Assembly (NCBI GenBank): GCA_032718475.1
Contig: JAUCBJ010009125.1
Span: 1-64,000 of the forward strand
Direction: 5' to 3'
Length of the DNA stretch: 64,000 nucleotides
Source of the DNA: Nemertoderma westbladi
Taxonomy: Eukaryota; Xenacoelomorpha; Nemertodermatida; Nemertodermatidae
This document shows positions 27,701-42,700 of this stretch, piece by piece. The notes under the pieces were generated by a model that was given only the letters and a program-made list of their open reading frames with translations, searched no databases and was not told the DNA's origin. A program made the position numbers and the translations under genes. Numbering within the stretch: position 1 is the stretch's first letter; each line of letters starts with the position of its first letter.

Positions 27701-30700
27701 TACCGGTACTAATAGTATATCACATACCACGTATGTGTTTGTTACCGGTACTAATAGTATATCGCCTACAATGTATGTGTTTGTTACCGGTACTAATAGT
27801 ATATCGCCTATCCTGTATGTGTTTGTTACCGGTACTAATAGTATATCGCCTACCATGTATGTGTTTGTTACCGGTACTAATAGTATATCACATACCACGT
27901 ATGTGTTTGTTACCGGTACTAATAGTATATCGCCTACCCTGTATGTGTTTGTTAACGGTACTAATAGTATATCGCCTACCATGTATGTGTTTGTTACCGG
28001 TACTAATAGTATATCACATACCACGTATGTGTTTGTTACCGGTACTAATAGTATATCGCCTACCCTGTATGTGTTTGTTACCGGTACTAATAGTATATCG
28101 CCTACCCTGTATGTGTTTGTTACCGGTACTAATAGTATATCGCCTACAATGTATGTGTTTGTTACCGGTACTAATAGTATATCGCCTACCCTGTATGTGT
28201 TTGTTACCGGTACTAATAGTATATCGCCTACCCTGTATATGTTTGTTACCGGTACTAATAGTATATCGCCTACCATGTATGTGTTTGTTACCGGTACTAA
28301 TAGTATATCGCCTACAATATATGTGTTTGTTACCGGTACTAATAGTATATCACCTACCCTGTATATGTTTGTTACCGGTACTAATAGTATATCGCCTACC
28401 ATATATATAGATTGTTACCGGCACTAATAGTATATCACCTACCCTGTATGTGTTGTTACCGGTACTAATAGTATATCGCCTACCCTGTATGTGTTTGTTA
28501 CCGGTACTAATAGTATATCGCCTACCCTGTATGTGTTTGTTACCGGTACTAATAGTATATCGCCTACCCTGTATGTGTTTGTTACCGGTAATAATAGTAT
28601 ATCGCCTATCCTGTATGTGTTTGTTACCGGTACTAATAGTATATCGCCTACCCTGTATGTGTTTGTTACCGGTAATAATAGTATATCGCCTATCCTGTAT
28701 GTGTTTGTTACCGGTACTAATAGTATATCGCCTACCCTGTATGTGTTTGTTACCAGTAATAATAGTATATCGCCTATCCTGTATGTGTTTGTTACCGGTA
28801 CTAATAGTATATCGCCTACCCTGTATGTGTTTGTTACCGGTACTAATAGTATATCGCCTACCCTGTATGTGTTTGTTACCGGTACTAATAGTATATCGCC
28901 TACCCTGTATGTGTTTGTTACCGGTAATAATAGTATATCGCCTATCCTGTATGTGTTTGTTACCGGTACTAATAATATATCGCCTACCCTGTATGTGTTT
29001 GTTACCGGTACTAATAGTATATCGCCTACCCTGTATGTGTTTGTTACCGGTACTAATAGTATATCGCCTACCCTGTATGTGTTTGTTACCGGTACTAATA
29101 GTATATCGCCTACCCTGTATGTGTTGTTACCGGTACTAATAGTATATCGCCTACCCTGTATGTGTTTGTTACCGGTACTAATAGTATATCGCCTACCCTG
29201 TATGTGTTTGTTACCGGTACTAATAGTATATCGCCTACCCTGTATGTGTTTGTTACCGGTAATAATAGTATATCGCCTATCCTGTATGTGTTTGTTACCG
29301 GTACTAATAGTATATCACCTACCCTGTATGTGTTTGTTACCGGTACTAATAGTATATCACCTACCCTGTATGTGTTGTTACCGGTACTAATAGTATATCG
29401 CCTACCCTGTATGTGTTTGTTACCGGTAATAATAGTATATCGCCTATCCTGTATGTGTTTGTTACCAGTACTAATAGTATATCGCCTACAATGTATGTGT
29501 TTGTTACCGGTACTAATAGTATATCGCCTACCCTGTATGTGTTTGTTACCGGTAATAATAGTATATCGCCTATCCTGTATGTGTTTGTTACCGGTACTAA
29601 TAGTATATCGCCTACAATGTATGTGTTTGTTACCGGTACTAATAGTATATCGCCTACCCTGTATGTGTTTGTTACCGGTACTAATAGAATATCGCCTACC
29701 CTGTATGTGTTTGTTACCGGTACTAATAGTATATCGCCTACAATGTATGTGTTTGTTACCGGTACTAATAGTATATCGCCTACCCTGTATGTGTTTGTTA
29801 CCGGTAATAATAGTATATCGCCTATCCTGTATGTGTTTGTTACCGGTACTAATAGTATATCGCCTACCCTGTATGTGTTTGTTACCGGTACTAATAGTAT
29901 ATCGCCTACAATGTATGTGTTTGTTACCGGTACTAATAGTATATCGCCTACCCTGTATGTGTTTGTTACCGGTAATAATAGTATATCGCCTATCCTGTAT
30001 GTGTTTGTTACCGGTACTAATAGTATATCACCTACCCTGTATGTGTTTGTTACCGGTACTAATAGTATATCGCCTACCCTGTATGTGTTTGTTACCGGTA
30101 ATAATAGTATATCGCCTATCCTGTATGTGTTTGTTACCGGTACTAATAGTATATCGCCTACAATGTATGTGTTTGTTACCGGTACTAATAGTATATCGCC
30201 TACCCTGTATGTGTTTGTTACCGGTAATAATAGTATATCGCCTATCCTGTATGTGTTTGTTACCGGTACTAATAGTATATCGCCTATCATGTATGTGTTT
30301 GTTACCGGTAATAATAGTATATCGCCTATCCTGTATGTGTTTGTTACCGGTACTAATAGTATATCGCCTACCATGTATGTGTTTGTTACCGGTACTAATA
30401 GTATATCGCCTACCCTGTATGTGTTTGTTACCGGTACTAATAGTATATCACCTACCCTGTATGTGTTTGTTACCGGTACTAATAGTATATCGTCTACCAT
30501 GTATGTGTTTGTTACCGGTACTAATAGTATATCGCCTACCATATATGTGTTTGTTAGATTGTTACCGGTACTAATAGTATATCGCCTACCATATATGTGT
30601 TTGTTACCGGTACTAATAGTATATCGCCTACAATGTGTGTGTTTGTTACCGGTACTAATAGTATATCGCCTACCCTGTATGTGTTTGTTACCGGTACTAA

Positions 30701-33700
30701 TAGTATATCGCCTACCACGAATGTGTTTGTTAGATTGTTACCGGTACTAATAGTATATCGCCTACCCTGTATGTGTTTGTTACCGGTACTAATAGTATAT
30801 CGCCTACCATATATGTGTTTGTTACCGGTACTAATAGTATATCGCCTACCCTGTATGTGTTTGTTACCGGTACTAATAGTATATCGCCTACCCTGTATGT
30901 GTTTGTTACCGGTAATAATAGTATATCGCCTATCCTGTATGTGTTTGTTACCGGTACTAATAATATATCGCCTACCCTGTATGTGTTTGTTACTGGTACT
31001 AATAGTATATCGCCTACCATATATGTGTTTGTTACCGGTACTAATAGTATATCGCCTACCCTGTATGTGTTTGTTACCGGTACTAATAGTATATCGCCTA
31101 CCCTGTATGTGTTTGTTACCGGTACTAATAGTATATCGCCTACCCTGTATGTGTTTGTTACCGGTAATAATAGTATATCGCCTATCCTGTATGTGTTTGT
31201 TACCGGTACTAATGGTATATCGCCTACAATGTATGTGTTTGTTACCGGTACTAATAGTATATCGCCTACCCTGTATGTGTTTGTTACCGGTAATAATAGT
31301 ATATCACCTACCATGTATGTGTTTGTTACCGGTAATAATAGTATATCGCCTATCCTGTATGTGTTTGTTACCGGTACTAATAGTATATCACCTACCCTGT
31401 ATGTGTTTGTTACCGGTACTAATAGTATATCACCTACCCTGTATGTGTTGTTACCGGTACTAATAGTATATCGCCTATCCTGTATGTGTTTGTTACCGGT
31501 ACTAATAGTATATCGCCTACCCTGTATGTGTTTGTTACCGGTACTAATAGTATATCGCCTACCCTGTATGTGTTTGTTACCGGTACTAATAGTATATCGC
31601 CTACCCTGTATGTGTTTGTTACCGGTAATAATAGTATATCGCCTATCCTGTATGTGTTTGTTACCGGTACTAATAATATATCGCCTACCCTGTATGTGTT
31701 TGTTACCGGTACTAATAGTATATCGCCTACCCTGTATGTGTTTGTTACCGGTACTAATAGTATATCGCCTACCCTGTATGTGTTTGTTACCGGTACTAAT
31801 AGTATATCGCCTACCCTGTATGTGTTGTTACCGGTACTAATAGTATATCGCCTACCCTGTATGTGTTTGTTACCGGTACTAATAGTATATCGCCTACCCT
31901 GTATGTGTTTGTTACCGGTACTAATAGTATATCGCCTACCCTGTATGTGTTTGTTACCGGTAATAATAGTATATCGCCTATCCTGTATGTGTTTGTTACC
32001 GGTACTAATAGTATATCACCTACCCTGTATGTGTTTGTTACCGGTACTAATAGTATATCACCTACCCTGTATGTGTTGTTACCGGTACTAATAGTATATC
32101 GCCTACCCTGTATGTGTTTGTTACCGGTAATAATAGTATATCACATACCACGTATGTGTTTGTTACCGGTACTAATAGTATATCGCCTACCCTGTATGTG
32201 TTTGTTACCGGTACTAATAGTATATCGCCTACCCTGTATGTGTTTGTTACCGGTACTAATAGTATATCGCCTACAATGTATGTGTTTGTTACCGGTACTA
32301 ATAGTATATCGCCTACCCTGTATGTGTTTGTTACCGGTACTAATAGTATATCGCCTACCCTGTATATGTTTGTTACCGGTACTAATAGTATATCGCCTAC
32401 CATGTATGTGTTTGTTACCGGTACTAATAGTATATCGCCTACAATATATGTGTTTGTTACCGGTACTAATAGTATATCACCTACCCTGTATATGTTTGTT
32501 ACCGGTACTAATAGTATATCGCCTACCATATATATAGATTGTTACCGGCACTAATAGTATATCACCTACCCTGTATGTGTTGTTACCGGTACTAATAGTA
32601 TATCGCCTACCCTGTATGTGTTTGTTACCGGTACTAATAGTATATCGCCTACCCTGTATGTGTTTGTTACCGGTACTAATAGTATATCGCCTACCCTGTA
32701 TGTGTTTGTTACCGGTAATAATAGTATATCGCCTATCCTGTATGTGTTTGTTACCGGTACTAATAGTATATCGCCTACCCTGTATGTGTTTGTTACCGGT
32801 AATAATAGTATATCGCCTATCCTGTATGTGTTTGTTACCGGTACTAATAATATATCGCCTACCCTGTATGTGTTTGTTACCGGTACTAATAGTATATCGC
32901 CTACCCTGTATGTGTTTGTTACCGGTACTAATAGTATATCGCCTACCCTGTATGTGTTTGTTACCGGTACTAATAGTATATCGCCTACCCTGTATGTGTT
33001 GTTACCGGTACTAATAGTATATCGCCTACCCTGTATGTGTTTGTTACCGGTACTAATAGTATATCGCCTACCCTGTATGTGTTTGTTACCGGTACTAATA
33101 GTATATCGCCTACCCTGTATGTGTTTGTTACCGGTAATAATAGTATATCGCCTATCCTGTATGTGTTTGTTACCGGTACTAATAGTATATCACCTACCCT
33201 GTATGTGTTTGTTACCGGTACTAATAGTATATCACCTACCCTGTATGTGTTGTTACCGGTACTAATAGTATATTGCCTACCCTGTATGTGTTTGTTACCG
33301 GTAATAATAGTATATCGCCTATCCTGTATGTGTTTGTTACCGGTACTAATAGTATATCGCCTACAATGTATGTGTTTGTTACCGGTACTAATAGTATATC
33401 GCCTACCCTGTATGTGTTTGTTACCGGTAATAATAGTATATCGCCTATCCTGTATGTGTTTGTTACCGGTACTAATAGTATATCGCCTACAATGTATGTG
33501 TTTGTTACCGGTACTAATAGTATATCGCCTACCCTGTATGTGTTTGTTACCGGTACTAATAGTATATCGCCTACCCTGTATGTGTTTGTTACCGGTACTA
33601 ATAGTATATCGCCTACAATGTATGTGTTTGTTACCGGTACTAATAGTATATCGCCTACCCTGTATGTGTTTGTTACCGGTAATAATAGTATATCGCCTAT

Positions 33701-36700
33701 CCTGTATGTGTTTGTTACCGGTACTAATAGTATATCGCCTACCCTGTATGTGTTTGTTACCGGTACTAATAGTATATCGCCTACAATGTATGTGTTTGTT
33801 ACCGGTACTAATAGTATATCGCCTACCATGTATGTGTTTGTTACCGGTACTAATAGTATATCGCCTACCATGTATGTGTTTGTTACCGGTACTAATAGTA
33901 TATCGCCTACCCTGTATGTGTTTGTTACCGGTACTAATAGTATATCGTCTACCATGTGTGTGTTTGTTACCGGTACTAATAGTATATCGTCTACCATGTG
34001 TGTGTTTGTTACCGGTACTAATAGTATATCGTCTACCATGTGTGTGTTTGTTACCGGTACTAATAGTATATCGTCTACCATGTGTGTGTTTGTTACCGGT
34101 ACTAATAGTATATCGTCTACCATGTGTGTGTTTGTTACCGGTACTAATAGTATATCGCCTACCATGTATGTGTTTGTTACCGGTACTAATAGTATATCGC
34201 CTACCCTGTATGTGTTTGTTACCGGTACTAATGGTATATCGCCTACAATGTATGTGTTTGTTACCGGTACTAATAGTATATCGCCTACCATGTATGTGTT
34301 TGTTACCGGTACTAATAGTATATCGCCTACAATGTATGTGTTTGTTACCGGTACTAATAGTATATCGCCTATCCTGTATGTGTTTGTTACCGGTACTAAT
34401 GGTATATCGCCTACAATGTATGTGTTTGTTACCGGTACTAATAGTATATCGCCTACCATGTATGTGTTTGTTACCGGTACTAATGGTATATCGCCTACAA
34501 TGTATGTGTTTGTTACCGGTACTAATAGTATATCGCCTACCATGTATATGTTTGTTACCGGTACTAATAGTATATCGCCTATCCTGTATGTGTTCGTTAC
34601 CGGTACTAATAGTATATCGCCTACAATGTATGTGTTTGTTACCGGTACTAATAGTATATCGCCTACCATGTATATGTTTGTTACCGGTACTAATAGTATA
34701 TCGCCTACCCTGTATGTGTTTGTTACCGGTACTAATAGTATATCGCCTACCCTGTATGTGTTTGTTACCGGTACTAATAGTATATCACATACCACGTATG
34801 TGTTTGTTACCGGTACTAATAGTATATCGCCTACAATGTATGTGTTTGTTACCGGTACTAATAGTATATCGCCTATCCTGTATGTGTTTGTTACCGGTAC
34901 TAATAGTATATCGCCTACCATGTATGTGTTTGTTACCGGTACTAATAGTATATCACATACCACGTATGTGTTTGTTACCGGTACTAATAGTATATCGCCT
35001 ACCCTGTATGTGTTTGTTAACGGTACTAATAGTATATCGCCTACCATGTATGTGTTTGTTACCGGTACTAATAGTATATCACATACCACGTATGTGTTTG
35101 TTACCGGTACTAATAGTATATCGCCTACCCTGTATGTGTTTGTTACCGGTACTAATAGTATATCGCCTACCCTGTATGTGTTTGTTACCGGTACTAATAG
35201 TATATCGCCTACAATGTATGTGTTTGTTACCGGTACTAATAGTATATCGCCTACCCTGTATGTGTTTGTTACCGGTACTAATAGTATATCGCCTACCCTG
35301 TATATGTTTGTTACCGGTACTAATAGTATATCGCCTACCATGTATGTGTTTGTTACCGGTACTAATAGTATATCGCCTACAATATATGTGTTTGTTACCG
35401 GTACTAATAGTATATCACCTACCCTGTATATGTTTGTTACCGGTACTAATAGTATATCGCCTACCATATATATAGATTGTTACCGGCACTAATAGTATAT
35501 CACCTACCCTGTATGTGTTGTTACCGGTACTAATAGTATATCGCCTACCCTGTATGTGTTTGTTACCGGTACTAATAGTATATCGCCTACCCTGTATGTG
35601 TTTGTTACCGGTACTAATAGTATATCGCCTACCCTGTATGTGTTTGTTACCGGTAATAATAGTATATCGCCTATCCTGTATGTGTTTGTTACCGGTACTA
35701 ATAGTATATCGCCTACCCTGTATGTGTTTGTTACCGGTAATAATAGTATATCGCCTATCCTGTATGTGTTTGTTACCGGTACTAATAGTATATCGCCTAC
35801 CCTGTATGTGTTTGTTACCAGTAATAATAGTATATCGCCTATCCTGTATGTGTTTGTTACCGGTACTAATAGTATATCGCCTACCCTGTATGTGTTTGTT
35901 ACCGGTACTAATAGTATATCGCCTACCCTGTATGTGTTTGTTACCGGTACTAATAGTATATCGCCTACCCTGTATGTGTTTGTTACCGGTAATAATAGTA
36001 TATCGCCTATCCTGTATGTGTTTGTTACCGGTACTAATAATATATCGCCTACCCTGTATGTGTTTGTTACCGGTACTAATAGTATATCGCCTACCCTGTA
36101 TGTGTTTGTTACCGGTACTAATAGTATATCGCCTACCCTGTATGTGTTTGTTACCGGTACTAATAGTATATCGCCTACCCTGTATGTGTTGTTACCGGTA
36201 CTAATAGTATATCGCCTACCCTGTATGTGTTTGTTACCGGTACTAATAGTATATCGCCTACCCTGTATGTGTTTGTTACCGGTACTAATAGTATATCGCC
36301 TACCCTGTATGTGTTTGTTACCGGTAATAATAGTATATCGCCTATCCTGTATGTGTTTGTTACCGGTACTAATAGTATATCACCTACCCTGTATGTGTTT
36401 GTTACCGGTACTAATAGTATATCACCTACCCTGTATGTGTTGTTACCGGTACTAATAGTATATCGCCTACCCTGTATGTGTTTGTTACCGGTAATAATAG
36501 TATATCGCCTATCCTGTATGTGTTTGTTACCAGTACTAATAGTATATCGCCTACAATGTATGTGTTTGTTACCGGTACTAATAGTATATCGCCTACCCTG
36601 TATGTGTTTGTTACCGGTAATAATAGTATATCGCCTATCCTGTATGTGTTTGTTACCGGTACTAATAGTATATCGCCTACAATGTATGTGTTTGTTACCG

Positions 36701-39700
36701 GTACTAATAGTATATCGCCTACCCTGTATGTGTTTGTTACCGGTACTAATAGAATATCGCCTACCCTGTATGTGTTTGTTACCGGTACTAATAGTATATC
36801 GCCTACAATGTATGTGTTTGTTACCGGTACTAATAGTATATCGCCTACCCTGTATGTGTTTGTTACCGGTAATAATAGTATATCGCCTATCCTGTATGTG
36901 TTTGTTACCGGTACTAATAGTATATCGCCTACCCTGTATGTGTTTGTTACCGGTACTAATAGTATATCGCCTACAATGTATGTGTTTGTTACCGGTACTA
37001 ATAGTATATCGCCTACCCTGTATGTGTTTGTTACCGGTAATAATAGTATATCGCCTATCCTGTATGTGTTTGTTACCGGTACTAATAGTATATCACCTAC
37101 CCTGTATGTGTTTGTTACCGGTACTAATAGTATATCGCCTACCCTGTATGTGTTTGTTACCGGTAATAATAGTATATCGCCTATCCTGTATGTGTTTGTT
37201 ACCGGTACTAATAGTATATCGCCTACAATGTATGTGTTTGTTACCGGTACTAATAGTATATCGCCTACCCTGTATGTGTTTGTTACCGGTAATAATAGTA
37301 TATCGCCTATCCTGTATGTGTTTGTTACCGGTACTAATAGTATATCGCCTATCATGTATGTGTTTGTTACCGGTAATAATAGTATATCGCCTATCCTGTA
37401 TGTGTTTGTTACCGGTACTAATAGTATATCGCCTACCATGTATGTGTTTGTTACCGGTACTAATAGTATATCGCCTACCCTGTATGTGTTTGTTACCGGT
37501 ACTAATAGTATATCACCTACCCTGTATGTGTTTGTTACCGGTACTAATAGTATATCGTCTACCATGTATGTGTTTGTTACCGGTACTAATAGTATATCGC
37601 CTACCATATATGTGTTTGTTAGATTGTTACCGGTACTAATAGTATATCGCCTACCATATATGTGTTTGTTACCGGTACTAATAGTATATCGCCTACAATG
37701 TGTGTGTTTGTTACCGGTACTAATAGTATATCGCCTACCCTGTATGTGTTTGTTACCGGTACTAATAGTATATCGCCTACCACGAATGTGTTTGTTAGAT
37801 TGTTACCGGTACTAATAGTATATCGCCTACCCTGTATGTGTTTGTTACCGGTACTAATAGTATATCGCCTACCATATATGTGTTTGTTACCGGTACTAAT
37901 AGTATATCGCCTACCCTGTATGTGTTTGTTACCGGTACTAATAGTATATCGCCTACCCTGTATGTGTTTGTTACCGGTAATAATAGTATATCGCCTATCC
38001 TGTATGTGTTTGTTACCGGTACTAATAATATATCGCCTACCCTGTATGTGTTTGTTACTGGTACTAATAGTATATCGCCTACCATATATGTGTTTGTTAC
38101 CGGTACTAATAGTATATCGCCTACCCTGTATGTGTTTGTTACCGGTACTAATAGTATATCGCCTACCCTGTATGTGTTTGTTACCGGTACTAATAGTATA
38201 TCGCCTACCCTGTATGTGTTTGTTACCGGTAATAATAGTATATCGCCTATCCTGTATGTGTTTGTTACCGGTACTAATGGTATATCGCCTACAATGTATG
38301 TGTTTGTTACCGGTACTAATAGTATATCGCCTACCCTGTATGTGTTTGTTACCGGTAATAATAGTATATCACCTACCATGTATGTGTTTGTTACCGGTAA
38401 TAATAGTATATCGCCTATCCTGTATGTGTTTGTTACCGGTACTAATAGTATATCACCTACCCTGTATGTGTTTGTTACCGGTACTAATAGTATATCACCT
38501 ACCCTGTATGTGTTGTTACCGGTACTAATAGTATATCGCCTATCCTGTATGTGTTTGTTACCGGTACTAATAGTATATCGCCTACCCTGTATGTGTTTGT
38601 TACCGGTACTAATAGTATATCGCCTACCCTGTATGTGTTTGTTACCGGTACTAATAGTATATCGCCTACCCTGTATGTGTTTGTTACCGGTAATAATAGT
38701 ATATCGCCTATCCTGTATGTGTTTGTTACCGGTACTAATAATATATCGCCTACCCTGTATGTGTTTGTTACCGGTACTAATAGTATATCGCCTACCCTGT
38801 ATGTGTTTGTTACCGGTACTAATAGTATATCGCCTACCCTGTATGTGTTTGTTACCGGTACTAATAGTATATCGCCTACCCTGTATGTGTTGTTACCGGT
38901 ACTAATAGTATATCGCCTACCCTGTATGTGTTTGTTACCGGTACTAATAGTATATCGCCTACCCTGTATGTGTTTCTTACCGGTACTAATAGTATATCGC
39001 CTACCCTGTATGTGTTTGTTACCGGTAATAATAGTATATCGCCTATCCTGTATGTGTTTGTTACCGGTACTAATAGTATATCACCTACCCTGTATGTGTT
39101 TGTTACCGGTACTAATAGTATATCACCTACCCTGTATGTGTTGTTACCGGTACTAATAGTATATCGCCTACCCTGTATGTGTTTGTTACCGGTAATAATA
39201 GTATATCGCCTATCCTGTATGTGTTTGTTACCAGTACTAATAGTATATCGCCTACAATGTATGTGTTTGTTACCGGTACTAATAGTATATCGCCTACCCT
39301 GTATGTGTTTGTTACCGGTAATAATAGTATATCGCCTATCCTGTATGTGTTTGTTACCGGTACTAATAGTATATCGCCTACAATGTATGTGTTTGTTACC
39401 GGTACTAATAGTATATCGCCTACCCTGTATGTGTTTGTTACCGGTACTAATAGAATATCGCCTACCCTGTATGTGTTTGTTACCGGTACTAATAGTATAT
39501 CGCCTACAATGTATGTGTTTGTTACCGGTACTAATAGTATATCGCCTACCCTGTATGTGTTTGTTACCGGTAATAATAGTATATCGCCTATCCTGTATGT
39601 GTTTGTTACCGGTACTAATAGTATATCGCCTACCCTGTATGTGTTTGTTACCGGTACTAATAGTATATCGCCTACAATGTATGTGTTTGTTACCGGTACT

Positions 39701-42700
39701 AATAGTATATCGCCTACCCTGTATGTGTTTGTTACCGGTAATAATAGTATATCGCCTATCCTGTATGTGTTTGTTACCGGTACTAATAGTATATCACCTA
39801 CCCTGTATGTGTTTGTTACCGGTACTAATAGTATATCGCCTACCCTGTATGTGTTTGTTACCGGTAATAATAGTATATCGCCTATCCTGTATGTGTTTGT
39901 TACCGGTACTAATAGTATATCGCCTACAATGTATGTGTTTGTTACCGGTACTAATAGTATATCGCCTACCCTGTATGTGTTTGTTACCGGTAATAATAGT
40001 ATATCGCCTATCCTGTATGTGTTTGTTACCGGTACTAATAGTATATCGCCTATCATGTATGTGTTTGTTACCGGTAATAATAGTATATCGCCTATCATGT
40101 ATGTGTTTGTTACCGGTACTAATAGTATATCGCCTACCATGTATGTGTTTGTTACCGGTACTAATAGTATATCGCCTACCCTGTATGTGTTTGTTACCGG
40201 TACTAATAGTATATCACCTACCCTGTATGTGTTTGTTACCGGTACTAATAGTATATCGTCTACCATGTATGTGTTTGTTACCGGTACTAATAGTATATCG
40301 CCTACCATATATGTGTTTGTTAGATTGTTACCGGTACTAATAGTATATCGCCTACCATATATGTGTTTGTTACCGGTACTAATAGTATATCGCCTACAAT
40401 GTGTGTGTTTGTTACCGGTACTAATAGTATATCGCCTACCCTGTATGTGTTTGTTACCGGTACTAATAGTATATCGCCTACCACGAATGTGTTTGTTAGA
40501 TTGTTACCGGTACTAATAGTATATCGCCTACCCTGTATGTGTTTGTTACCGGTACTAATAGTATATCGCCTACCATATATGTGTTTGTTACCGGTACTAA
40601 TAGTATATCGCCTACCCTGTATGTGTTTGTTACCGGTACTAATAGTATATCGCCTACCCTGTATGTGTTTGTTACCGGTAATAATAGTATATCGCCTATC
40701 CTGTATGTGTTTGTTACCGGTACTAATAATATATCGCCTACCCTGTATGTGTTTGTTACTGGTACTAATAGTATATCGCCTACCATATATGTGTTTGTTA
40801 CCGGTACTAATAGTATATCGCCTACCCTGTATGTGTTTGTTACCGGTACTAATAGTATATCGCCTACCCTGTATGTGTTTGTTACCGGTACTAATAGTAT
40901 ATCGCCTACCCTGTATGTGTTTGTTACCGGTAATAATAGTATATCGCCTATCCTGTATGTGTTTGTTACCGGTACTAATGGTATATCGCCTACAATGTAT
41001 GTGTTTGTTACCGGTACTAATAGTATATCGCCTACCCTGTATGTGTTTGTTACCGGTAATAATAGTATATCACCTACCATGTATGTGTTTGTTACCGGTA
41101 CTAATAGTATATCGCCTACCCTGTATGTGTTTGTTACCGGTACTAATAGTATATCGCCTACCATATATGTGTTTGTTAGATTGTTACCGGTACTAATAGT
41201 ATATCGCCTACCATGTATGTGTTTGTTACCGGTACTAATAGTATATCGCCTACCATGTATGTGTTTGTTACCGGTACTAATAGTATATCGCCTACCATAT
41301 ATGTGTTTGTTAGATTGTTACCGGTACTAATAGTATATCGCCTACCATGTATGTGTTTGTTACCGGTACTAATAGTATATCGCCTACCATGTATGTGTTT
41401 GTTACCGGTACTAATAGTATATCGCCTACCATATATGTGTTTGTTAGATTGTTACCGGTACTAATAGTATATCGCCTACCATGTATGTGTTTGTTACCGG
41501 TACTAATAGTATATCGCCTACCATGTATGTGTTTGTTACCGGTACTAATAGTATATCGCCTACCATGTATGTGTTTGTTACCGGTACTAATAGTATATCG
41601 CCTACCCTGTATGTGTTTGTTACCGGTACTAATAGTATATCGCCTACAATGTATGTGTTTGTTACCGGTACTAATAGTATATCGCCTACCATGTATATGT
41701 TTGTTACCGGTACTAATAGTATATCGCCTACCCTGTATGTGTTTGTTACCGGTACTAATAGTATATCGCCTACCCTGTATGTGTTTGTTACCGGTACTAA
41801 TAGTATATCACATACCACGTATGTGTTTGTTACCGGTACTAATAGTATATCGCCTACAATGTATGTGTTTGTTACCGGTACTAATAGTATATCGCCTATC
41901 CTGTATGTGTTTGTTACCGGTACTAATAGTATATCGCCTACCATGTATGTGTTTGTTACCGGTACTAATAGTATATCACATACCACGTATGTGTTTGTTA
42001 CCGGTACTAATAGTATATCGCCTACCCTGTATGTGTTTGTTACCGGTACTAATAGTATATCGCCTACCATGTATGTGTTTGTTACCGGTACTAATAGTAT
42101 ATCACATACCACGTATGTGTTTGTTACCGGTACTAATAGTATATCGCCTACCCTGTATGTGTTTGTTACCGGTACTAATAGTATATCGCCTACCCTGTAT
42201 GTGTTTGTTACCGGTACTAATAGTATATCGCCTACAATGTATGTGTTTGTTACCGGTACTAATAGTATATCGCCTACCCTGTATGTGTTTGTTACCGGTA
42301 CTAATAGTATATCGCCTACCCTGTATATGTTTGTTACCGGTACTAATAGTATATCGCCTACCATGTATGTGTTTGTTACCGGTACTAATAGTATATCGCC
42401 TACAATATATGTGTTTGTTACCGGTACTAATAGTATATCACCTACCCTGTATATGTTTGTTACCGGTACTAATAGTATATCGCCTACCATATATATAGAT
42501 TGTTACCAGCACTAATAGTATATCACCTACCCTGTATGTGTTGTTACCGGTACTAATAGTATATCGCCTACCCTGTATGTGTTTGTTACCGGTACTAATA
42601 GTATATCGCCTACCCTGTATGTGTTTGTTACCGGTACTAATAGTATATCGCCTACCCTGTATGTGTTTGTTACCGGTAATAATAGTATATCGCCTATCCT

